Shown here: positions 53,183-61,681 of the stretch, in pieces
Layout: each line of letters starts with the position of its first letter
How positions within the stretch are numbered: position 1 is the stretch's first letter
Source: Streptomyces sp. NBC_00654
Lineage (GTDB): Bacteria; Actinomycetota; Actinomycetes; Streptomycetales; Streptomycetaceae
DNA length: 64,000 nucleotides
Assembly: GCF_026341775.1 (NCBI RefSeq)
Contig: NZ_JAPEOB010000001.1
Span: forward strand, 2,728,001-2,792,000
Direction: 5' to 3'
Made by a program: the position numbers and the translations under genes
The notes under the pieces: model-generated
What the model was told of the DNA's origin: nothing
Databases searched by the model: none
What the model saw: the letters and a program-made list of their open reading frames with translations, nothing else

Positions 53183-54631
53183 ATGACCGATCTGGCATTT
53201 CGCTCCGCAGGCCAGCTCGCTGCCGCCGTCGCGGCAAAGGAGGTATCGAGCGTCGAGTTGCTCGACCACTACCTCGACCGGGTGGAGCAATTCGATCCGA
53301 AGGTGAACGCCGTCGTCGCCCGGGACGAGGAGGGTGCGAGGGCCGCAGCGCTGGAGGCCGACCGCATGGTTTCGCGCGGCGAACCGCTCGGCCGCCTGCA
53401 CGGTGTCCCCGTGACGATCAAGGACAGTCTCGAAGTCGCGGGCATGCGGACCACCGGGGGTTCGGCCCGCTGGGGGCATCACGTCTCGACGAGTGACGCC
53501 GAGTCGGTCGCGCGGCTCAGGAACGCGGGAGCGATCGTGTTCGGCAAGTCCAACATGCCGCCCGACGCCCGGGACTGGCAGACCTACAACGAGGTCTACG
53601 GGACCACGAACAACCCGTGGGACCCGACCCGCGGACCCGGCGGTTCGTCCGGCGGGTCCGCCGCCGCTCTCGCCGCGGGGCTGACCGGCCTGGAGCTCGG
53701 CGGCGACTCGGCGGGATCCATTCGGGTGCCCGCCCACTTCTGCGGCGTCTACGGGCTGCGCACGTCGTTCGGGATCGTGCCGAGGTACGGCAGTGTCTCG
53801 GGACATGCTCCCGGGACGCTGGCGGACTTCGACATGGCGGTGCTCGGCCCGCTCGGCAGGCACGCCGAAGACCTCGACCTGGGTCTCGACGTCCTCGCGG
53901 GAGCGGATCACGACCGTGCCCCGGGATGGCGGCTGGAGCTGCCCGCCGCCAGGGCGGGCACGCTGCGGGAGTTCCGGGTCGCGGCATGGCTCGACGACCC
54001 GTTCTGCCCCGTCGACAGCGAGCTGACCGCGATCATGCGGGCCACGCTGGAGGCGGTGCGGGCCGAGGGAGCCGTCGTGGTCGAGGGCGGGGGACCGGTC
54101 GGGCTCGAAGAGACGATGTCCCTCTACAAGCCCTTGCTGATGGCGCAGAGCGGGCTGGTCGAGTCGGACGAGTCGTATGCCGGGCTCGTGGAGCTCGCCG
54201 CGGCGGAAGGGGCCGCGGGCGGGCTCGCGTCGGACCTGACGGTCGGCTTCCGTGACTGGCACGCGCTCGACGAACGGCGGCAGCACTCCCGCCGCCGCTG
54301 GGCCGAGTTCTTCCGCGACGTCGACGTGCTCCTCTGCCCGGTGAGCCCTACGGCCGCCTTCCCCCACGACCACCGGCCCGACCCCGGCTGGTCGGTCCGC
54401 ACTCTGCGGGTCGACGGCGCCGACCGGCCGTACCGCGAGATGCTCACATGGATGGCGCCGTCGGCGGTCAACCATCTGCCCGCGGCGGTGGCGCCTGTCG
54501 GTTCCACCCGGGACGGGCTTCCGGTCGGCATCCAGGTGATCGCGCCCTACCTGCACGACCGCACCGCGGTCCAGTTCGTGCGGTGCCTGGAGAAGGTGAT
54601 CGGCGGATTCCGCCGTCCGCCGGGATTCTGA
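53183..54631 (+). CDS. Amidase (amidase signature family)
   Basis: 482 residues. Catalytic Lys80 (VTIKDSLEV), cis-Ser155 in GPGGSSGGSAAALAAGL and nucleophile Ser179 in LGGDSAGSIR. The layout is that of GatA-like amidases acting on small amides; the substrate is unknown. ATG 53183 has CTGGAGG before it. An 18-bp stem at 54704-54722 may end it. Confidence 0.92.
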   Translation: MTDLAFRSAGQLAAAVAAKEVSSVELLDHYLDRVEQFDPKVNAVVARDEEGARAAALEADRMVSRGEPLGRLHGVPVTIKDSLEVAGMRTTGGSARWGHHVSTSDAESVARLRNAGAIVFGKSNMPPDARDWQTYNEVYGTTNNPWDPTRGPGGSSGGSAAALAAGLTGLELGGDSAGSIRVPAHFCGVYGLRTSFGIVPRYGSVSGHAPGTLADFDMAVLGPLGRHAEDLDLGLDVLAGADHDRAPGWRLELPAARAGTLREFRVAAWLDDPFCPVDSELTAIMRATLEAVRAEGAVVVEGGGPVGLEETMSLYKPLLMAQSGLVESDESYAGLVELAAAEGAAGGLASDLTVGFRDWHALDERRQHSRRRWAEFFRDVDVLLCPVSPTAAFPHDHRPDPGWSVRTLRVDGADRPYREMLTWMAPSAVNHLPAAVAPVGSTRDGLPVGIQVIAPYLHDRTAVQFVRCLEKVIGGFRRPPGF

Positions 54632-54703
54632 CCGCCGCCACCGCGCTGCCGGTCCGCAGGTCTGTGACATATCACCCTGCGCCGCTGTCCTGATGCCCGC
54701 GCA

Positions 54704-54722
54704 CCGGGGCCCCGCGCCCCGG
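54704..54722. terminator. Hairpin between the amidase and treZ
   Basis: 7-bp stem (ccggggc / gccccgg) with a 5-base loop in the convergent gap; weak but well placed. Confidence 0.35.
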
Positions 54723-54805
54723 GACGCGTGGGGTGTGTTCCTCCGGGCAGGGCTCCGGACGGGTGCGTCGCCGGGATCACCCGCGTCGCGCCCGTCCGGA
54801 TCTCC

Positions 54806-56698
54806 TCAGTCGTCCGCCAGTACCACGCACGACTCCGGCGGCAGGTGCAGCAGACCATCGGCGTCCGGCGCGTGGACCGGCTCCCACGCCGCCAGCACCC
54901 TGCCACCGGGGCGCCGGTTCCGGCCGCCGCCCAGGGGGATCGTGGCGGGGCCGGCGGCGAGGTTCACCGCGATCCGGAGATCACCCCTGCGGTACGCCAG
55001 CCAGCGGGCGTCCTCGTCGTACGCGACCTTGACCGTGGCGAGGTCGGGGTCGTGGAGGTCGGGCATCGCCCGGCGCAGCGCGATCAGTTCGCGGTACCAG
55101 GCGTGCAGCCGGGCGTGCGGCTCGCGCTCCGGCTCGCTCCAGTCGATACAGGAGCGGTCGCGGGTCGCCGGGTCCTGCGGGTCGGGGATGTCCTCCCCGG
55201 CCCAGCCGTGCGAGGCGAACTCCCGCCGCCTGCCGTTGCGTACGGCCTCCGCGAGTGCCGGGTCGGTGTGGTCGGTGAAGAACTGCCACGGCGTCCGGGC
55301 ACCCCACTCCTCGCCCATGAACACCATGGGGGTGAAGGGGCCGGTGAGCACCAGAGCCGCGGCGCAGGCCTGGAGGCCGGGGGAGAGCGTGGCGGCCAGC
55401 CGGTCGCCGAGGGCCCGGTTGCCGATCTGGTCGTGGGTCTGGGCGTACCCGACGAAGCGGTGGGCCGCGCTCCGGGTGACGTCGACGGGGCGTCCGTGCG
55501 TACGGCCCCGGAAACTGGAGTACGTCCCGTTGTGGAAGAAGCCGCTGGTCACCGTCTTGGCCAGGGCGGCGAGCGGGGCCTCGGCGAAATCGGCGTAATA
55601 GCCCTGGGACTCGCCGGTCAGCGCGGTGTGCAGGGCGTGGTGGAAGTCGTCGTTCCACTGGGCGTGCAGCCCGAGGCCGCCGGCCTCGCGCGGGGTGGTG
55701 GTGCGCGGGTCGCAGAGATCCGACTCCGCGATCAGGCTGAGCGGACGGCCGGTCTCCGCCGCGAGCGTGTCGACGGCCGCGGAGAGTTCCTCCAGGAAGG
55801 TGAGCGCGCGGGTGTCGGCGAGGGCGTGGACCGCGTCCAGCCGCAGTCCGTCGAGGCGGTAGTCGCGCAGCCAGGCGAGCGCGCTGCCCAGCAGGTACGC
55901 GCGGACCTCGTCCGAGCCCGGGGCGTCCAGGTTGACCGCCGCGCCCCAGGGGGTGTGATGGGTGTCGGTGAAGTACGGGCCGAAGGCCGGGAGGTGGTTG
56001 CCGGACGGGCCGAGATGGTTGTGGACCACGTCCAGGACGACGGCGAGCCCCAGACCGTGCGCTGTATCGACAAATCGCTTCAGCCCGGCCGGGCCGCCGT
56101 ACGGTTCGTGCACGGCCCACAGGGACACCCCCTCGTACCCCCATCCGTGGGTGCCGGGGAAGGGGCAGACGGGCATCAGCGACACATGGGTCACCCCCAG
56201 CTCCGCGAGGTGGCCGAGCCGTTCGGCGGCGGCGTCGAAGGTGCCCGCTCCGGTGTACGTCCCGATGTGCAGCTCGTACAGGGTGCCGCCGGGCAGTCCG
56301 CGTCCCGCCCACGCGTGCCGCCACGCGTACGCCTCCTGGTCGACGACCGCGCTCTCGCCGTCCGGGCCGTCCGGCTGGCGGCGGGAACGCGGATCGGGCC
56401 GTACGGGGCCGTCGTCCACGGCGAACCCGTAGCGGTCGCCGTCCACCGCGTCCGCCTCGGCGCACCACCACCCCGCCCGCGCCGGATCGCGCACCATCGC
56501 CCGCCGCGCGCCGGTATCCGCTCCCGCGCCGGCCCGCGCGGCGGTAGCCGCCCCCGCGCCGTTGTCCGCCCCCGCGCCGCTGTCCGCTGCCGCCCCGCTG
56601 TCCGTCCCCGCACCTGTTCTCGCGCCTGTTCCCGCCGCCGCGCGCGACAGATGGAGCACGACCGACTCCGCCGCCGGGGCCCACACCTCGAACTGCAT
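54806..56698 (-). CDS. treZ: Malto-oligosyltrehalose trehalohydrolase
   Basis: 630 residues; GH13 enzyme releasing trehalose from malto-oligosyltrehalose. GTLYELHIGTYT, FDAAAERLGHLAELGVTHV, the catalytic Asp in DGLRLDAVHALAD and Glu in LSLIAESDLCDP, and a final beta domain. The enzyme is usually about 580 residues; the excess is an N-terminal insert of GAGAD-like repeats at about 20-65, encoded by an 18-bp-like minisatellite. treY and treX partners are not in the window. Confidence 0.95.
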   Translation of the reverse strand: MQFEVWAPAAESVVLHLSRAAAGTGARTGAGTDSGAAADSGAGADNGAGAATAARAGAGADTGARRAMVRDPARAGWWCAEADAVDGDRYGFAVDDGPVRPDPRSRRQPDGPDGESAVVDQEAYAWRHAWAGRGLPGGTLYELHIGTYTGAGTFDAAAERLGHLAELGVTHVSLMPVCPFPGTHGWGYEGVSLWAVHEPYGGPAGLKRFVDTAHGLGLAVVLDVVHNHLGPSGNHLPAFGPYFTDTHHTPWGAAVNLDAPGSDEVRAYLLGSALAWLRDYRLDGLRLDAVHALADTRALTFLEELSAAVDTLAAETGRPLSLIAESDLCDPRTTTPREAGGLGLHAQWNDDFHHALHTALTGESQGYYADFAEAPLAALAKTVTSGFFHNGTYSSFRGRTHGRPVDVTRSAAHRFVGYAQTHDQIGNRALGDRLAATLSPGLQACAAALVLTGPFTPMVFMGEEWGARTPWQFFTDHTDPALAEAVRNGRRREFASHGWAGEDIPDPQDPATRDRSCIDWSEPEREPHARLHAWYRELIALRRAMPDLHDPDLATVKVAYDEDARWLAYRRGDLRIAVNLAAGPATIPLGGGRNRRPGGRVLAAWEPVHAPDADGLLHLPPESCVVLADD

Positions 56699-56868
56699 TC
56701 ACCACTCCTCGTTCATGAACAGGTCGCCCGAAGGCGGGCTCCATGATCGGCGGAAGTCGCGTTCACGGCCCCGGAACACTAGAGCGAGCCCGTTACTGGC
56801 GATTAGGGTCTGGTTCTGATCATTGCCCTGCCTGGTTCTGCTCATACGTACGGCTGCTGGAGGCCGAG

Positions 56869-58227
56869 ATGACCGTGCCGATGTTCCCCCCGGGCTTCCT
56901 CTGGGGAGCCTCCGCCTCCGCCTTCCAGACCGAGGGGGCCGCCGACACCGACGGCAAGGGCCCCTCCGGCTGGGACGCCTTCGCCGCGCAGCCGGGCCGG
57001 ATCAAGGACGGCACCGACACCACGCGCGGCACAGGGTTCCACGAGCACTACCGCGAGGACGTGGCCCTGCTCGCCGGACTCGGGGCGGACGCCTTCCGCT
57101 TCTCCGTCAGCTGGCCGCGCGTGGTGCCCGGGGGCAGTGGCGCGGTCAGCCCCGAGGGGCTCGACTTCTACGACCGGCTCGTCGACGAACTCTGCGCCCA
57201 CGGCATCACCCCCGCCCCCACCCTCTACCACTGGGACACCCCACTGCCCCTGGACGAGGCGGGCGGCTGGCTCGACCGGGACACCGCCTACCGCTTCGCC
57301 GAGTACGCGGGCATCGTCGCCGAACGCCTCGCCGACCGCGTACCCATGTGGATCACCATCAACGAACCCGCGGAAGTCACTCTGCTGGGCTACGCGCTCG
57401 GTGAGCACGCCCCCGGGCGCACCCTCCTCTTCGACGCCCTGCCCGCCGCCCACCACCAGTTGCTCGCCCACGGCCTCGCCGTACGCGCCCTGCGTGCGGC
57501 GGGTGCCGACAACATCGGCGTCGCGCTCTCGCACGCCCCGGTCTGGACGGCCGGGGACAGCGAGGAGGACCGCTTCGGCGCGGAGCTCTACGACACGCTC
57601 ACCAACTGGCTGTTCGCGGACCCGATCCTCACCGGCCGCTACCCCGACGAGAACTTCGCGGCCCTGATGCCGGGCCCGGTGGCGGACGACCTGAAGGTCA
57701 TCTCGGCACCGCTCGACTGGTACGGCGTCAACTACTACAACCCCACCCTCGTCGGCGCCCCCAAACCGGAGGCCCTCGAATCCTTCTCCGGCTTCGGCAT
57801 GCCCGCCGAACTCCCCTTCGGCATACGCGAGATCGAGGGCTACGAGAAGACCGACTTCGGCTGGCCCGTCGTTCCCGAAGGACTCGGCGAGACGCTCGCC
57901 CTGCTGCGCGAGCGCTTCGGGGACCGTCTTCCGCCGCTCCACATCACCGAGAACGGCTGCGCGATCGACGAGCCCGTCGCCGACCACCGTCGTATCGCCT
58001 ACCTCGAAGGGCACCTCACCGCACTGCGCGCCGCCATCGACGACGGGATCGACGTGCGCGGCTACTTCACCTGGTCGCTCACCGACAACATCGAGTGGAT
58101 CGAGGGTGCCGCCAAGCGCTTCGGGCTCGTCCACATCGACTACGAGACGATGCGCCGGACACCGAAGGAGTCCTACGGCTGGTACCGCGACCTGATCCGC
58201 GCGCAGAAGACGCGGCACCAGCGGTAG
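56869..58227 (+). CDS. GH1 family beta-glucosidase
   Basis: 452 residues. FLWGASASAFQTEGAA start, acid/base Glu166 in ITINEPAEV and nucleophile Glu361 in LHITENGCAID; WSLTDNIEWIEG near the end binds the sugar. Cytosolic, cleaving beta-glucosides such as cellobiose. ATG 56869 has CTGGAGG before it. Divergent from treZ over 170 bases that hold both promoters. Confidence 0.95.
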   Translation: MTVPMFPPGFLWGASASAFQTEGAADTDGKGPSGWDAFAAQPGRIKDGTDTTRGTGFHEHYREDVALLAGLGADAFRFSVSWPRVVPGGSGAVSPEGLDFYDRLVDELCAHGITPAPTLYHWDTPLPLDEAGGWLDRDTAYRFAEYAGIVAERLADRVPMWITINEPAEVTLLGYALGEHAPGRTLLFDALPAAHHQLLAHGLAVRALRAAGADNIGVALSHAPVWTAGDSEEDRFGAELYDTLTNWLFADPILTGRYPDENFAALMPGPVADDLKVISAPLDWYGVNYYNPTLVGAPKPEALESFSGFGMPAELPFGIREIEGYEKTDFGWPVVPEGLGETLALLRERFGDRLPPLHITENGCAIDEPVADHRRIAYLEGHLTALRAAIDDGIDVRGYFTWSLTDNIEWIEGAAKRFGLVHIDYETMRRTPKESYGWYRDLIRAQKTRHQR

Positions 58228-58294
58228 CCCCCCGCCGCCGCTTCCTCCTTGCACGTGCGCGGGCCCCCTCGCGGACGCGCGGCCATCGGCGGGG

Positions 58295-58349
58295 GCCGGT
58301 CAAATGCCGGTCAGGTGCCGGTCAGGTGCCGGTCAGCTGCCGGTCAGAC
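58295..58349. repeat. Five tandem 11-bp units (gccggtcaggt)
   Basis: Five copies with one or two changes start at 58295, 58306, 58317, 58328 and 58339; the last overlaps the stop of the NmrA-like gene. The unit of 11 bp is about one helical turn. Confidence 0.7.
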
Positions 58350-59210
58350 GACTGGCGCGAACATGGCGAGATGCTCGTGAAGGAAGGCGTCCAGAGTCCG
58401 GGCGGGCCGGCCGAGGACGGTTTCCACGGTGTCGTCCGGGGATTCCGGGCGTGCGATGGCCAGTTGCTGGATCTCCACCACATGGCTCGCGAGCCAGTCC
58501 GGCATGTGTGCGGTCCGGACGAGATGGCCGTGGAACTCGTCCGGCGGCAGGTCGATGTAGCGGACGGACCGGCCCGTCCGCTCGGTGAGCAGACGGGCGA
58601 GTTCCGGATGGCTGAAGGCCTGCGGGCCGGTCAGCGTGTACGCGGCCCCGCCGAGGCCGGGGCGGAGGAGGGTCTCCGCGGCGACGTCGGCGATGTCCCG
58701 GACGTCGATGTAGTTGCAGGGCACGTCGCGCATCGCCCCGATGAGCACGCCCTCGGCGACCGCCGGAGCGTTCAGGAGCAGGTTCTGCATGAACCCGTAG
58801 GGCCGGAGCAGCGTGGGCACCATGCCGGTTGCCGCAAGGTGTGCCTCGACCCGCCAGTGCCCGCGCGAGATGGCGACCGTCGAGTCGGGCTCGACCGCCG
58901 GGGAGGAGAGTTTGACGACGTGCCGTACCCCGCACGCGGCCGCGGCGTCTATCGCGTTGATCTCCAGCGCGACTTGATGCGGGCTGTTGGCCATGGCGAG
59001 GTACAGCTGCGAGGAGCCTTCGAACGCGGTGCGCAGAGCGCGGGGATCCGCGGCGTCCGCACCGACGACCTCGACCTGCGTTTCCCCGCTCATCGCGGCG
59101 CGCAGCCTGTCCGGAGTACGGCTGACGGCGCGGCAGGGGACGTTCAGTTCGATCAGGCGCCGGAGCAGCGCGCCGGCGGTGGTGCCGGTCGCGCCCATGA
59201 TGGTGATCAC
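58344..59210 (-). CDS. NmrA-type NAD(P)-binding protein
   Basis: 288 residues. N-terminal MITIMGATGTTAGALLRRL with the NAD(P)-binding Gly-rich loop, RPYGFMQNLLLNAP and PCNYIDVRDIADVAAETL are typical of NmrA/HSCARG-like atypical short-chain dehydrogenases; they bind NADP(H) as sensors or reduce quinones. Same strand as the small membrane protein and the MarR gene, both with TTAG/CTAA-type sites nearby. Confidence 0.9.
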   Translation of the reverse strand: MITIMGATGTTAGALLRRLIELNVPCRAVSRTPDRLRAAMSGETQVEVVGADAADPRALRTAFEGSSQLYLAMANSPHQVALEINAIDAAAACGVRHVVKLSSPAVEPDSTVAISRGHWRVEAHLAATGMVPTLLRPYGFMQNLLLNAPAVAEGVLIGAMRDVPCNYIDVRDIADVAAETLLRPGLGGAAYTLTGPQAFSHPELARLLTERTGRSVRYIDLPPDEFHGHLVRTAHMPDWLASHVVEIQQLAIARPESPDDTVETVLGRPARTLDAFLHEHLAMFAPVV

Positions 59211-59265
59211 AGTGTGCCTTTCGTGGTGGTGGTGGGTTCGGGGAAACGGGTGGAGGCCGGCCGGG

Positions 59266-59730
59266 TCACCTCTGCGGCGGGGATGCCGTGCCGCGCCATC
59301 GCCACGTGATGATCGTGGTCGCGAGGGCGGCCGACAGCGGCAGGTCGATCCGCAGCCGTTCGAGCCAGCCGGTGTCGGGCACCGGAGTGTGCGCGGGCAG
59401 CCAGTCGGCCGCGAACCACCCGGCCAGTCCCGCGATTCCGGCAGCGACGATGCCGAGCCCGATGGTGATCGCGGGACGCGGCACCGATGTCGTCCATCGG
59501 CGCGGCCGGCCCCGTCGGTGCAGCCACTTGCCGACGACGAAGGCCACCGCGGCCGATGTGGCCCCGATGGAGGTGAAGGCGGCCACCGTCAGTTCGGGCT
59601 GACCGCCGAGGACTCCACCGAGCCCGGCCGTGAGGGCGGGGGCCAGGTAGGCGACGGCGACTTCTTTCCGGAGCGTGAACGGGCGTGCTGTGGAGCCGCG
59701 CTCGGCGGCCTTGGTGTGGGTGGGGCTCAC
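59266..59730 (-). CDS. Small membrane protein of unknown function
   Basis: 154 residues from GTG 59730 (GAGGAG five bases before). Hydrophobic segments near 30-45, 48-65, 88-110 and 130-148 suggest three to four membrane helices. No family recognised. 55 bases before the NmrA gene on the same strand, so they are probably cotranscribed. Confidence 0.8.
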   Translation of the reverse strand: MSPTHTKAAERGSTARPFTLRKEVAVAYLAPALTAGLGGVLGGQPELTVAAFTSIGATSAAVAFVVGKWLHRRGRPRRWTTSVPRPAITIGLGIVAAGIAGLAGWFAADWLPAHTPVPDTGWLERLRIDLPLSAALATTIITWRWRGTASPPQR

Positions 59731-59744
59731 ATGCACTCCTCGAA

Positions 59745-59766
59745 AAGTTATTAGGGGCCTAACTAT
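59745..59766. promoter_or_regulatory. Candidate MarR operator, site 1
   Basis: An AT-rich imperfect palindrome, gttattaggggcctaac, containing the perfect half-sites TTAGG and CCTAA, lies 15 bases before the membrane protein start. A related element is upstream of the MarR gene. Likely binding site of that regulator. Confidence 0.5.
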
Positions 59767-59843
59767 GTGGGCATGGAGAGCTTGCCGACCGGTCGGGGCG
59801 GCTGCTTCTCGTTTCTCGTGCGGTGCGGTGTCGGTGCGGGACG

Positions 59844-60365
59844 CTACTCGGCGGTCAGTGCGCCGATGCCCTGCGTGATCCGTTCCAGCAGGTCCAGGAA
59901 CAGGCCGCGCTCGTCGGCGGTCAGCCCGCCGACCAGTGCCTGAAGGCGCGCGAAGTGGTCCGCGGCCATGTCGCGCAGTCGCTGGGCGCCGCGCGCCGTA
60001 AGGACGACCACCGCGCCCCGTCCGTCCTCCGTGGACGCGCGACGGGCCACGAGGCCTTCGCGTTCGAGCCCGTCCACCAGGCCGGTCACCGTGGCGCGCG
60101 AGACGCCGAGGCTCTTCGCGAGGCGCGACGGCGACTTCTCCCCGTCGCTGTCCTCAAGGTCCACCAGGAGGCGGTAGCGCCCGGTCGACAGTTCGAACCG
60201 GGAGAAGTGCACTTCGGACGCGCGGTCCAGTTGTACCCCCGCGGCCATCAGTCGCGCCGCCACGAGCACCGCCTGGGGGTCGGCGTCGAGGCCGTACCGT
60301 GCGATCTGGTGCCGTGCCTGATCGAGTGTCGGCACGGCACCAGGGTTCGCTTCCTCGTTGCTCAT
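59844..60365 (-). CDS. MarR family transcriptional regulator
   Basis: 173 residues. Winged HTH RYRLLVDLEDSDGEKSPSRL, LGVSRATVTGLVDGLEREG and wing VARRASTEDGRGAVVVLT. Expected to bind the TTAG/CTAA sites before itself and before the downstream membrane protein/NmrA genes, which it would repress until an unknown ligand binds. Confidence 0.92.
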   Translation of the reverse strand: MSNEEANPGAVPTLDQARHQIARYGLDADPQAVLVAARLMAAGVQLDRASEVHFSRFELSTGRYRLLVDLEDSDGEKSPSRLAKSLGVSRATVTGLVDGLEREGLVARRASTEDGRGAVVVLTARGAQRLRDMAADHFARLQALVGGLTADERGLFLDLLERITQGIGALTAE

Positions 60366-60367
60366 GA

Positions 60368-60390
60368 AACTAATATGGCAGCTAACTACA
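60368..60390. promoter_or_regulatory. Candidate MarR operator, site 2
   Basis: actaatatggcagctaacta lies right before the MarR start. It shares the CTAACTA end with site 1 and is an AT-rich island in GC-rich DNA, as expected for an autoregulatory site. Confidence 0.4.
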
Positions 60391-60444
60391 TTCGGGTCAA
60401 GCCGTGCGGAGCCGCGACGGCGGCTGCCCCGCCGACTCCGAGCG

Positions 60445-60461
60445 GGGTGACAGGATCACCC
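60445..60461 (-). terminator. Weak hairpin after the first GNAT gene
   Basis: gggtga / tcaccc stem with loop cagga, 32 bases past the gene stop. Short, so uncertain. Confidence 0.3.
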
Positions 60462-60492
60462 GCGGGCCGGTCTGCCGCTGAGGCCACCGTGC

Positions 60493-61404
60493 TCACGCCA
60501 GGTGGACGAGTTCCTGGGTGATGCGATGTCCGGCGCGGGCGAACGCCGCGGCCATCGGGATGTTCCCCCGGTCGGTCGCGCCCGCGACGTACTCGGCGCC
60601 CTGTTCGGCCAGGAAGTGCGTGCACTCCACGAGGAGGTCGTAGCCGTAACCGTGGCCACGTGCCTCGGGGACGACCCCGATGAAGCCGATGCACGGACCC
60701 GACGGGTTGTGCGCGGGCACATGGATGCCCGCCACCGCGCCGTCCGGCGTGTACGCCAGCTGCCACCAGGAACGCGGCGAGGGGCACCAGTGGAAGAAGT
60801 CCAGCTCCTCCTGGGCCGCCGCCTCCAGGCCGCCGGGCCCCTCGATCGCCTTGCGGGCGTGGGCGTCCAGGGTGACCGAGTGGACCCGGCGCAGGACGTC
60901 CAGAATCACGGCGTCGTCGGGCTCCGGGCGGAAGGTGAGCCGGCCGGGGCGCGCGGGCAGCCCGTCGTCCGGGGTCCAGCGGTAGCGGTAGCGCTCGACG
61001 AGCGGCCGCAGTCCGGCCGCGGTGGCGGCGGCGATCCGGGACCGCGCGGCGGCCGTGATCTCGGGGACCTCCCGCCAGTCCGCGGGCAGGATCAGTTCGT
61101 ACTCGAGGTGGAAGGGGGCGCGCCGCAGGAGTTCGGCGCCCGCCTCGTCCTCGCCGTCCGCGAAGTCGAACCAGTTCAGCAGGATGGGCTCGCTGTCATC
61201 GGGCCCGCCCCACCAGGCGGCCCTGGCGACCACGGTGCCCTCGCGCAGGGCGACCCAGGTCCACTCGGGGCGGTAGTCACCGCCGGCCGCGACGGTGGCG
61301 TAGCGGTGGCCGAACGCGGCCCGGCCGACGAGGGCGGGGTCCTGAAGGGAGTCGAAAAGCTGGGCGTCGCTCTGACCGAGCGCGCGGATGACCAGATCGG
61401 TCAT
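60493..61404 (-). CDS. GNAT family N-acetyltransferase, paralogue 1
   Basis: 303 residues. A large N-terminal variable part and a C-terminal GNAT core: GPCIGFIGVVPEARGHGYGYDLL is motif A with the acetyl-CoA loop, and GATDRGNIPMAAAFARAGHR is motif B. The neighbouring gene product matches it across the whole length. Substrate unknown. ATG 61404 has GGAGGACAA before it; a possible leader peptide precedes it. Confidence 0.9.
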   Translation of the reverse strand: MTDLVIRALGQSDAQLFDSLQDPALVGRAAFGHRYATVAAGGDYRPEWTWVALREGTVVARAAWWGGPDDSEPILLNWFDFADGEDEAGAELLRRAPFHLEYELILPADWREVPEITAAARSRIAAATAAGLRPLVERYRYRWTPDDGLPARPGRLTFRPEPDDAVILDVLRRVHSVTLDAHARKAIEGPGGLEAAAQEELDFFHWCPSPRSWWQLAYTPDGAVAGIHVPAHNPSGPCIGFIGVVPEARGHGYGYDLLVECTHFLAEQGAEYVAGATDRGNIPMAAAFARAGHRITQELVHLA

Positions 61405-61441
61405 GGAATTGTCCTCCGGGGACTGAACAGCGCGCTCCCGG

Positions 61442-61528
61442 TCAGACGGAGTCCGACACCGCCCTGCGGACGGGACGGGAGCGCGGGAATGAGGTGCTAC
61501 GGATGGTGGTGCTGTTGCTCGTACGCAC
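61442..61528 (-). CDS. Possible 28-residue leader peptide before the first GNAT gene
   Basis: GTG 61528 follows GGAAGGAGG at 8-9 bases and opens a 28-codon frame rich in Ser, Thr and Arg (starting VRTSNSTTIRSTSF) that stops 37 bases before the GNAT start. The strong ribosome-binding site makes it stand out; the codon run suggests a leader whose translation controls the next gene. Experimental support is lacking. Confidence 0.3.
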   Translation of the reverse strand: MRTSNSTTIRSTSFPRSRPVRRAVSDSV

Positions 61529-61681
61529 TTCTCTCGCCTCCTTCCACGACTCGCTCGGCTGGTCCGGCGTTTCGCGAGCACACTAACCCGGCCCCGGACG
61601 GCCCGTCCATCGGATTGACGGACGCCGGAACCACGGGCCTCGATCCCCGGACGGCCGGGTGCCGGGAAAACCCTGGACGAG

